From Thermodesulfatator sp. (GTDB lineage: Bacteria; Desulfobacterota; Thermodesulfobacteria; Thermodesulfobacteriales; Thermodesulfobacteriaceae), in contig QOAM01000138.1 in NCBI GenBank assembly GCA_003978075.1, forward strand, positions 1 to 13,517: a stretch of 13,517 nucleotides of DNA, written 5' to 3'. The notes beneath the pieces were generated by a model. That model was given only the letters and a program-made list of their open reading frames with translations. It did not search any database and was not told the origin of the DNA. Positions within the stretch are counted from its first letter, which is position 1. Each line of letters begins with the position of its first letter. A program made the position numbers and the translations under genes. This document shows, in pieces, positions 6,487 through 13,083 of the stretch.

Positions 6487-9065
6487 CAGGCCTTGGCCTC
6501 CGCCCAGTTGCGTCCCCAGGCCAGATGGACCTTGAGGGGGACCGAGAGGCTATAGACCCCCTCCATCTCTTCTCGGACGATTTCCCGCACCGCTTCAAGC
6601 TCCTCCTCCGGGACCTCAAAAAGGAGTTCATCGTGAACCTGAAGGATGAGGCGGGCCCTACGGCTTTCGGCCCGCAGGCGCCGGTCCACCCTCAGCATGG
6701 CCAGCTTGATGAGGTCGGCTCCAGAGCCCTGAATGGGGGTGTTGATGGCCGTACGTTCGGCGAACTCCCGCACCGGTTTTTCCGGGGCCGCCAGCCCGGG
6801 AATAGGTCGCCGACGTCCCAGAAGAGTGGTTACATAGCCTTTAGTCCGGGCCTCCTCCACTATCTCCTCTCGGTAGCGTTTTACCCCGGGATAGCGTTCG
6901 AAATAACGCTCCATAAAGGCCTGGGCCTGTTTATAGTCTATACCCAGCTCCTTGGAAAGCCCGTAAGCACTCATTCCGTAAGCCAGGCCGAAGTTGATCA
7001 CCTTGGCCAGCCGGCGCATCTCCGGGGTGACCTCCTCCGGAGGAATCCCGAAGATCTCCGCGGCGGTGGCGGCGTGGATGTCTCGCCCTTCGGCAAAGGC
7101 CCGCCGCAGGTTTTCGTCTCCGGAAAAATGCGCCAGCAGCCGGAGCTCGATCTGGGAATAGTCCGCGGAAAGAAGGAGCCAGCCTTCTTCGGCCACCAGG
7201 GCCCGGCGGATCTGTTCTCCCTCCTCCCCTTTAATGGGGAGGTTCTGGAGGTTGGGCTCCTCGGAGGAGAGTCTTCCGGTAGCGGTGCCGGTCTGGTTGA
7301 AGGTAGTGTGGACCCGGCCGCGGGTGTCTGCCAGGCGCAGGAGGGGCTCCACATAGGTGGAAAGGAGCTTGTGTCGGGCCCGGTAGCGCAGGAGACGTTC
7401 CGGAAGGGGGTGCTTTCCCACCAGACCCTTGAGCACCTCCACATCCGTGGAGTAGCCCGTGCCCTTAGGGGTGCGCTTTCCCCGAGGGAGTCCCAGTTTT
7501 TGAAAGAGGATGCGGGAAACCTCCCGGCCGGAGCGCAGGTTGAAAGGTTCTCCGGCCAGGCGATGGATCTCCGCCTCTAGTTCCGCCAATTCCTTTCGCA
7601 GCTCCTCCGCCAGACGTGAAAGATAGGTCCGGTCCACCCGCACCCCTATCCTTTCCATGCGGAAGAGGACCCCGGAAAGGGGAGTTTCCACCTCGAAAAG
7701 GAGCCTGGCCAGCCCGGCCTTTTCTATGGCCTCCTCAAAAAAAGGGGCCAGCTCCGCCAGGGCCAGGGCCCGCTCCCCTGCACCCCTTCCGTCAGGAGCC
7801 GCCAGCCTCACCCCCAGATGTTCCTCTGCCAGGCCCTCCAGTCCGTAATCCCGCCGGGTGGGGTCGAGCAGCCAGGCCGCAAGCCGCACATCCAAAAGCC
7901 GGCCCGGGGTTTCCGAGATATCTCCCGCCAGGTGATAAAGGGCCTTTAGATCATGGACCGCCTTCTCCGAGCGCGTATTTTCCAGGAACCTCCATAGGAT
8001 TTTGGGGGAGGCCCTTTTAAGGGTCCAGGCCCGCCCTTTCACCGCCACCGAAATCTCCAGATTCTCTCTCCCGAAAAGGCCCTCTCCAGCCCGGGCCCAA
8101 AGCCCCAGCTTTTCCGCGGAAAAGACCTCCCCAGGCAGATCCTCCACCGTGAGCACCTCTCCCAGGCTTCGTCTTTCCGGGGGAAGCTCCGCCAGCAGAC
8201 GCCGAAACTCGAGCTTGCGGAAGATCTCCCGCAGGCGGGACCAGTCGGGCTCCTGCCAGCGATAATGCTCCAGCTCCAGGGGTACCGGGACCGCGGTGTG
8301 GAGTTCGAGGAGTTTACGGGAAAGAAAGGCCGCTTCCCGCCCTTGGGAAAGGAGCTTTCGCACCCGGGGAGGGTTTACTTCTTCTAGGCGCCGATAGATC
8401 TCTTCCAGCGATCCGAAGGCCCGAAGGAGGGCCGCAGCGGTCTTTTCTCCTACCCCTTTCACCCCGGGAAGGTTGTCCGAAGGGTCCCCGGTAAGGGCCC
8501 GAAAGTCCGCGAATCTTTCTGGAGGCACCCCGTAACGCCGTTCTACTTCTTCCGGGGTATAGGTCTTCTCTCGCAGGGGATCCCAGAGGTAGACCCGCTC
8601 GCTCACCAGACAGAGGAGGTCCCGATCTCCGGCCACGATAACCACCGGGTTCGGAAGCCGGGTAGCCAGGGTGGCGATGAGGTCGTCGGCCTCGTAGCCT
8701 GCCAGGCTGAGGATGGGGATCCCCAGGGCCTCGGCCACCTCGCGGATGTAGGGAAGCTGCACCACCAGCTCCTCAGGCATGGGGGGGCGATGGGCCTTAT
8801 AGTCCTCGTAGGCCTGGTGGCGAAAGGTAGGCTCTTTTTCGTCCAGGCAGAGGGCCAGGTATTCCGGCTGAACCTCCTTGAGGAGGCGCAAAAGCATGCG
8901 GGTGAAGACGAAGATGGCCTTGGTAGGAAGCCCCCAGGAGGTGGAAAGGGGCTCCCGCAGGGCGTAGTGAGCCCGATAGACGAAGGAAGTCCCGTCTATC
9001 AAGTAAAGGACGGGGCCCTCTCCAGCCTTAGGTAAAACGATTGAGGATCCAGGTGACGATCTCAC
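6486..9065 (-). CDS. polA: DNA polymerase I with 5' nuclease domain and degenerate proofreading domain
   Basis: An 859-residue family A polymerase for Okazaki fragment processing and repair. The 5' nuclease domain (about 18-290) keeps its metal ligands: Asp24, Glu125, Asp127, Asp128, Asp147, Asp149, Asp194 and Asp197, with a helix-hairpin-helix after 197. The polymerase motifs are intact: TATGRLSSEEPNLQNLP (594-610), motif A DYSQIELR (Asp635), motif B KVINFGLAYG (Lys688, Phe692, Tyr696) and motif C HDE (811-813). The middle domain (about 300-430) keeps little of the 3'-5' exonuclease motifs, so proofreading is probably absent, as in Taq polymerase. The start is a GTG at 9065, inside the end of the preceding gene; no ATG or GTG lies between it and the conserved LIDG, and a TTG at 9002 would cut into that strand. 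It is co-transcribed with the genes on both sides. Confidence 0.95.
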   Translation of the reverse strand: MRSSPGSSIVLPKAGEGPVLYLIDGTSFVYRAHYALREPLSTSWGLPTKAIFVFTRMLLRLLKEVQPEYLALCLDEKEPTFRHQAYEDYKAHRPPMPEELVVQLPYIREVAEALGIPILSLAGYEADDLIATLATRLPNPVVIVAGDRDLLCLVSERVYLWDPLREKTYTPEEVERRYGVPPERFADFRALTGDPSDNLPGVKGVGEKTAAALLRAFGSLEEIYRRLEEVNPPRVRKLLSQGREAAFLSRKLLELHTAVPVPLELEHYRWQEPDWSRLREIFRKLEFRRLLAELPPERRSLGEVLTVEDLPGEVFSAEKLGLWARAGEGLFGRENLEISVAVKGRAWTLKRASPKILWRFLENTRSEKAVHDLKALYHLAGDISETPGRLLDVRLAAWLLDPTRRDYGLEGLAEEHLGVRLAAPDGRGAGERALALAELAPFFEEAIEKAGLARLLFEVETPLSGVLFRMERIGVRVDRTYLSRLAEELRKELAELEAEIHRLAGEPFNLRSGREVSRILFQKLGLPRGKRTPKGTGYSTDVEVLKGLVGKHPLPERLLRYRARHKLLSTYVEPLLRLADTRGRVHTTFNQTGTATGRLSSEEPNLQNLPIKGEEGEQIRRALVAEEGWLLLSADYSQIELRLLAHFSGDENLRRAFAEGRDIHAATAAEIFGIPPEEVTPEMRRLAKVINFGLAYGMSAYGLSKELGIDYKQAQAFMERYFERYPGVKRYREEIVEEARTKGYVTTLLGRRRPIPGLAAPEKPVREFAERTAINTPIQGSGADLIKLAMLRVDRRLRAESRRARLILQVHDELLFEVPEEELEAVREIVREEMEGVYSLSVPLKVHLAWGRNWAEAKA

Positions 9066-9513
9066 TTTTAAGGTTCATTTCCTCTTCCGGGGTCATGGTG
9101 GTAAGCCAGCGGAGGATCCACTTTTGGAGACGATTGAGATGGGTCTTGTTGAGCTTTTCTCCATAGACCATCTCTAAAGCCTGAAGGTACCAGAGGAAGA
9201 TGGCGTGGATGGGCATGTAGCGGTATTCCATGGTGATGGGATAAAGCGCCTCGTAAAAGGCCCGGTTCTGAAACTTCTTGTCCGGCTCTCCGGTGAACTT
9301 CCGGATAGTGAGCCGGGAGACTGGGGTCTCCTCCCCGCCTGGAGGCTCTTCTTCCTGGAGATAGCTCAAGTTCCGCTGCAGGAGCTCGTATCGATCTTGG
9401 TGCTGCCGGATAATGCTCTCTTGAAGGGCCATCAAGGCCAAAGGATTTTCCCGCTCCCGGTAATATTTGGCCAGTTTCTGGCGCAGGACCGACTTTCGGC
9501 TCCTACCACCCAT
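9028..9513 (-). CDS. Uncharacterised 161-residue helical protein between rsmG and polA
   Basis: I do not recognise this family. The chosen ATG at 9513 has a strong ribosome binding site, AGGGAGGT at 9521-9528, seven bases upstream; a TTG start at 9573 is possible but less likely. The protein is soluble, basic at the N-terminus (MGGRSRKSVLRQKL), then mainly helical with many Gln, Glu and Arg residues and a possible coiled coil at about 25-56. An acidic, Pro-Gly linker lies near 54-64. The aromatic C-terminal half includes HAIFLWYLQ (103-111), too short and polar-flanked for a confident membrane segment. There are no cysteines or obvious catalytic motifs. Its 3' end overlaps the polA start by 38 bases, so the two are co-translated. 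A role tied to DNA replication or ribosomes is only a guess from position. Confidence 0.8.
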   Translation of the reverse strand: MGGRSRKSVLRQKLAKYYRERENPLALMALQESIIRQHQDRYELLQRNLSYLQEEEPPGGEETPVSRLTIRKFTGEPDKKFQNRAFYEALYPITMEYRYMPIHAIFLWYLQALEMVYGEKLNKTHLNRLQKWILRWLTTMTPEEEMNLKSEIVTWILNRFT

Positions 9514-9569
9514 TAAACACACCTCCCTCGCGGCATCTCCTTTCAAGAGACCACAGAGAAGGCCCTTTT

Positions 9570-10220
9570 TCAAGACAGGCGATTAAAGAGGAGGAGACGG
9601 CGCAAGCCTTTCCCCCGCGGGAGGGGGAAGGATACCTCTCCGGAGCTCTCTAGGCCTTGGGGAGAGCCGTAAGGTTCCACTTCGTTGCGCCAGAGGTAAA
9701 AGGCCTGCCCGGGGACGGAGAGGAGAAAGGCCGCATGTCGCACGAACTTTTCCACCGATCCGTAACCCCGGGCCACGATCACCGGAAAGCGTTCTTCAGG
9801 CCAGGTGTGCCCGAGGTGGTATCTTTCGGCCCGTATTCCGGAAAGGCCTAGTTCTCCGATCATCTCTTGGAGAAAGGCCACCCTTCCTGGGTGGGCCTCG
9901 TAGAGGACCACTTCCAGTTCCGGGCGAGCGAGTTTCAAGATCATCCCGGGGATGCCGGCCCCGGTGCCTAGATCCGCCACCGGGTATCCTCCTGCGGGGA
10001 GAAGATGGGCCAGGACCAGGGCCTCGGAGACCTGGTAAAGGAGGCGTTCTTCCGGGGCCTTGAAGGCCGTGAGCTTCAGGTCTTCGGCCCGCACGGCTAG
10101 AGCCGAGAGATAGCGAAAAAGGGGATAGATCAAGGCCTCGGCCCTGAAGGGGAGACCGTATTCCTGGAGGATCCCTTCGAGAAGGGCGAGGGCCCTTTCC
10201 GGAGACCAATCAGGAACCAT
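9570..10220 (-). CDS. rsmG: 16S rRNA (guanine527-N7)-methyltransferase, divergent
   Basis: A 216-residue class I SAM-dependent methyltransferase of the GidB/RsmG type, which methylates N7 of G527 in the 530 loop of 16S rRNA. The SAM-binding loop is GTGAGIPG at 85-92, preceded by the acidic VADL strand, and length is close to the usual 205-240. The ATG at 10220 overlaps the pyrG stop by 11 bases, which fits translational coupling; the frame stays open further upstream, but only through pyrG. The sequence is divergent. Where typical members have NLT followed by a VRHxxDS segment, this one has LKLTAFKAPEERLLYQVSEAL, so the histidine and aspartate are missing. The LKG lysine near the end is replaced (YLWRNE), while the arginine of the SRA-like motif remains in ARGYGS. 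It is probably RsmG, less certainly a changed paralogue. Confidence 0.82.
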   Translation of the reverse strand: MVPDWSPERALALLEGILQEYGLPFRAEALIYPLFRYLSALAVRAEDLKLTAFKAPEERLLYQVSEALVLAHLLPAGGYPVADLGTGAGIPGMILKLARPELEVVLYEAHPGRVAFLQEMIGELGLSGIRAERYHLGHTWPEERFPVIVARGYGSVEKFVRHAAFLLSVPGQAFYLWRNEVEPYGSPQGLESSGEVSFPLPRGKGLRRLLLFNRLS

Positions 10221-11871
10221 GTCGGTAATTGAGAGCCGCCCGGATAAAGGAGGCGAAAAGGGGATGGGGTTCCATGGGGCGGGAGCGGAACTCCGGATGA
10301 AACTGACAGCCCACAAACCAGGGATGCCCCTCTATTTCTATGATCTCCACTAGCTCTCCGTCTGGAGAAAGCCCGGCGATCTTCAGGCCCTTTTGGGTAA
10401 GGATCTCCCGATACTGGTTGTTGAATTCGTAGCGGTGGCGGTGCCTTTCAAAGACCTCCTCGCAACCGTAAGCCTGGTGGGCGAGGGTCCCCGGGACCAG
10501 GCGACAGGGATAGGCCCCCAGGCGCATCGTTCCCCCTTTGTCGCATTTTTCGTCCCGGACCTCCACCCGCTGGGTGCGATAGTTGAACCACTCCCGCATG
10601 AGGTAGATCACCGGGTGAGGGGTCTTGGGATCGAATTCCGTGGAGTTGGCCCCGGAAAGACCGGCCACATTGCGGGCAAACTCGATGACCGCAAGCTGCA
10701 TCCCCAGGCAAATCCCGAAAAAGGGGATCCGATTCTCCCGGGCGTAGCGTATGGCCTCCATCTTGCCCTCGGCGCCCCGATAGCCGAACCCTCCAGGCAC
10801 CAGGATCCCATCCGCCCCGGAGAGGACCTCCCCTACATTCTCTCGAGTGATCTCGTCTGCCGAGAGATAGCGGATCTCCACCCGGGCCTCGTTAGCCAGC
10901 CCTCCATGCACCAGGGCCTCGTGCAGACTCTTGTAGGAATCCTTGAGGTCCACATACTTGCCCACCACCGCGATGGTTACCTCTTCCTCCGGATTCCGGT
11001 ACCTGCGCACTAACTCTTCCCAGGCGGAGAGATCCGGCTCCCGGGTCCAAATATTGAGGAATTCCACGATCTTCTCGTCCAGTCCTTCCTGGTGAAAGAC
11101 CAAAGGGATCTCGTAGATGCAGTCCACATCCTTGGCGGTGATAACTGCGTCCTCTTCCACATTACAGAAAAGGGCGATCTTCTTCTTGACCTCCGGGGGC
11201 AGGAAACGCTCCGTGCGGCAGAGGAGGATGTCGGGCTGGATACCGATGGCCCGCAGCTCCTTCACGCTGTGCTGGGTGGGTTTGGTCTTGAGTTCTCCGG
11301 CAGTCTTGATGTAAGGGACATAGGTCAGATGGATGTAGAGGGTGTTTTCCCGGCCGAGATCGTAGCGGAGCTGCCGGATGGCTTCCAAAAAGGGAAGGCT
11401 TTCGATATCGCCCACCGTGCCCCCCACCTCGACGATAGCCACATCCACTTCGCTCCCGGCCAGCTGCACGATGGCCGCCTTAATCTCGTCGGTGACATGG
11501 GGAATGATCTGCACCGTGCCTCCCAGGTAGTCCCCTCGGCGTTCCTTGGTGATCACCGAAAAGTAGATCTTGCCGGAGGTGTAGTTGTTTTTATGCCCCA
11601 TGCGGGCCGAGGTGAAGCGTTCGTAGTGGCCTAGATCCAGATCCGTCTCCGCCCCGTCGTCGGTGACGTAGACCTCTCCGTGTTGAAAAGGGTTCATGGT
11701 CCCCGGGTCCACATTGATGTAAGGGTCGAGCTTCTGGAAGGTCACCCGCAGGCCGCGGGCCTCCAGCAGGGCCCCGATGGCCGCCGAGGCCAGACCTTTG
11801 CCCAGAGAGGAAAGTACTCCACCGGTCACAAAAATGAACTTGGTGTGAAATCCGCGCTTTTTTCTGCCCAT
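10210..11871 (-). CDS. pyrG: CTP synthase (glutamine-hydrolysing)
   Basis: A 553-residue enzyme that aminates UTP to CTP using ATP and glutamine, the last step of pyrimidine nucleotide synthesis. The N-terminal synthetase domain begins FIFVTGGVLSSLGKG, with the P-loop lysine Lys25, followed by the LDPYINVDPGTMNP segment and the GEVYVTDDGAE motif. The C-terminal glutaminase domain has the nucleophile Cys388 in GICLGMQLA and the partners His525 and Glu527 in FHPEF. The length matches the family (E. coli 545). The ATG at 11871 was chosen because it places the conserved N-terminus eleven residues in and has ribosome binding site AGGGGAG at 11880-11886, eight bases upstream. The frame continues to 12105, but that part has no family similarity. 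It lies second in the operon, 20 bases after the membrane-anchored unknown. Confidence 0.97.
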   Translation of the reverse strand: MGRKKRGFHTKFIFVTGGVLSSLGKGLASAAIGALLEARGLRVTFQKLDPYINVDPGTMNPFQHGEVYVTDDGAETDLDLGHYERFTSARMGHKNNYTSGKIYFSVITKERRGDYLGGTVQIIPHVTDEIKAAIVQLAGSEVDVAIVEVGGTVGDIESLPFLEAIRQLRYDLGRENTLYIHLTYVPYIKTAGELKTKPTQHSVKELRAIGIQPDILLCRTERFLPPEVKKKIALFCNVEEDAVITAKDVDCIYEIPLVFHQEGLDEKIVEFLNIWTREPDLSAWEELVRRYRNPEEEVTIAVVGKYVDLKDSYKSLHEALVHGGLANEARVEIRYLSADEITRENVGEVLSGADGILVPGGFGYRGAEGKMEAIRYARENRIPFFGICLGMQLAVIEFARNVAGLSGANSTEFDPKTPHPVIYLMREWFNYRTQRVEVRDEKCDKGGTMRLGAYPCRLVPGTLAHQAYGCEEVFERHRHRYEFNNQYREILTQKGLKIAGLSPDGELVEIIEIEGHPWFVGCQFHPEFRSRPMEPHPLFASFIRAALNYRHGS

Positions 11872-11891
11872 GGAGTTCACTCCCCTACAAT

Positions 11892-12302
11892 TTAGGATGT
11901 GGGCCCCCTGGGGGCCTCCCAGTGAAATTCTGCATAGACCCGGTCTGAACGCACCCCTTGAAGCTTCAGGGCTGCCCATCTCCAAGATCGCAAACTCGGC
12001 TCCAGAGAGTGGACGAAGAGCGCCCCTTGCATGCGTCCCAGGCTGCGCCCCATGCCCTCTGAAGAATACACCACCACATAGAGAGGCTCCGGAGGCTTTT
12101 CCCATAGCTCGATCCGCAGGATCTCCTTGCGGGAATCCTCATTCCAAAAGCTCACCTCCCCCACCTTCACCCCCGCCGGGGAATAAAGGGGATAACGGGA
12201 AAGGAGGGTCCGCTTCTTTTCCACCCGATAGTAACGGGCCAACAGCAGAGCGATGATCATAATCACCAAGAAGACCAGATTCCACAGCGGGTTTCGGCGC
12301 AT
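11892..12302 (-). CDS. Uncharacterised single-pass membrane-anchored protein, first gene of the pyrG operon
   Basis: I do not recognise this family. It is a 136-residue protein with a basic N-terminus (MRRNPLW), one hydrophobic anchor at about 7-22 and then a soluble, mixed alpha/beta domain of about 110 residues. No signal peptidase site, lipobox, cysteine or catalytic motif is visible. Basic residues flank both ends of the anchor, so topology is unclear. The position upstream of pyrG and the N-terminal anchor recall LptC-like proteins of lipopolysaccharide loci, but it is shorter and I see no LptC signature. The ATG at 12302 has only a weak purine stretch upstream. It is divergent from the YkgJ-like gene and 20 bases before pyrG, so it is co-transcribed with pyrG. 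Confidence 0.75.
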   Translation of the reverse strand: MRRNPLWNLVFLVIMIIALLLARYYRVEKKRTLLSRYPLYSPAGVKVGEVSFWNEDSRKEILRIELWEKPPEPLYVVVYSSEGMGRSLGRMQGALFVHSLEPSLRSWRWAALKLQGVRSDRVYAEFHWEAPRGPTS

Positions 12303-12307
12303 AGGTC

Positions 12308-12360
12308 TTGGCCTAAAACAGGTTTTGGAGTATTTTAGTCCAAAAATTCACAGGGAACAA
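12308..12360. promoter_or_regulatory. Overlapping divergent promoters of the pyrG operon and the YkgJ-like gene
   Basis: On the plus strand TTGGCC (12308-12313) and TATTTT (12331-12336) are 17 bases apart and would start transcription near 12343, just before the ribosome binding site AGGGA of the YkgJ-like gene. On the minus strand TTGTTC (12355-12360) and TAAAAT (12332-12337) are also 17 bases apart and would serve the six-gene operon with a leader of roughly 25-30 bases. The two -10 boxes occupy the same bases, so the promoters would compete. Each match is only moderate (3-5 of 6 per box). Confidence 0.4.
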
Positions 12361-12363
12361 AAA

Positions 12364-13083
12364 GTGGAAGAGCCGGTATTTGATCCCCGAGAACTGGGCT
12401 TAGAAGACGAATTCCTCTTTGCTTGTCACCCGGGGGTGCCCTGCTTCAATAAGTGTTGCTATGATATTCATCTGGTGCTCCCCCCTTACGACTTTCTGCG
12501 GTTGCGCCGGGCCCTAGGGCTCTCCCCAGAGGAATTCATTGAGCGCTACGGAGAGGCCTATATCGGAGAGGTCACCCAGCTTCCGGTGGTCTCTGTTTAT
12601 ATGCAGAGTCACGATTTCGCCTGTCCCTTTCTCACCCCTCAGGGTTGTCGGGTCTATCCTGATCGCCCTTCGGCCTGTCGCACCTATCCCTTGGCCCGCT
12701 TTCTCCGGGAAGACCCGGAGACCGGAAAGCGCCAGGAGGTCTATCGCATCATCCGGGAAACCCATTGCAAAGGGCACTACGAAAAGCGCCCCATCACCGT
12801 GCGGGAGTATCTCCGAGAGCAGGGGCTTGAACCCTATCTTTACTATAACGATCTCTTCGGGGAGGTGGTGGCCCGTCGCCAGGCCCACGCCGAAACCCCC
12901 CTCACCGGAGACCAGCTGGACCTCATCTTCCTGGCCCTCTATGATCTTCCGGCCTTTCGCCGGGAGATTCAGAGGGGGCATCTTGCAGTGGAACTTCCCG
13001 GACCGGTAGAGGATCTTTCCGAGGAAGCCCTGCTCGAGGTGGGCATCCGTTTTGTGCTGGAAAAAGTTTTAATCTTTGACTAA
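12364..13083 (+). CDS. YkgJ-family cysteine-cluster protein
   Basis: A 239-residue soluble protein of the YkgJ / UPF0153 type, thought to chelate zinc or an iron-sulphur cluster; no biochemical function is established. Eight cysteines are placed as in the family: Cys21, Cys27, Cys31 and Cys32 (ending in a CC pair), Cys87, Cys95 and Cys105 (the last two around RVYPDRPSAC), and Cys135 in ETHCKGH. The GTG at 12364 was chosen because it begins just before the conserved FDPRELGL, has AGGGA (12352-12356) seven bases upstream, and lies after the predicted start site near 12343. A TTG at 12325 or the ATG at 12253 would extend it; the ATG lies inside the divergent gene and is unlikely. The stop overlaps that of the convergent ahbD. 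Confidence 0.85.
   Translation: MEEPVFDPRELGLEDEFLFACHPGVPCFNKCCYDIHLVLPPYDFLRLRRALGLSPEEFIERYGEAYIGEVTQLPVVSVYMQSHDFACPFLTPQGCRVYPDRPSACRTYPLARFLREDPETGKRQEVYRIIRETHCKGHYEKRPITVREYLREQGLEPYLYYNDLFGEVVARRQAHAETPLTGDQLDLIFLALYDLPAFRREIQRGHLAVELPGPVEDLSEEALLEVGIRFVLEKVLIFD

Noticed and set aside
6525..7580. A 351-codon plus-strand open frame antisense to polA
   Set aside because: No family signature; polA on the other strand has all its motifs.
9514..9569. Gap between rsmG and the 161-residue gene as a possible small RNA or tRNA site
   Set aside because: It is only 56 bases, holds the ribosome binding site and shows no tRNA-like or hairpin structure.
10221..10316. A 32-residue N-terminal extension of rsmG
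   Set aside because: It lies entirely inside the pyrG 3' end and has no family similarity; the ATG at 10220 gives a normal length.
11872..12105. A 78-residue N-terminal extension of pyrG
   Set aside because: It runs antiframe through the upstream gene, and the conserved CTP synthase start plus a good ribosome binding site are at 11871.
12253..12324. An upstream ATG extension of the YkgJ-like gene
   Set aside because: It lies within the coding region of the divergent membrane protein, lacks a ribosome binding site and precedes the predicted promoter; the extra residues are unlike the family.
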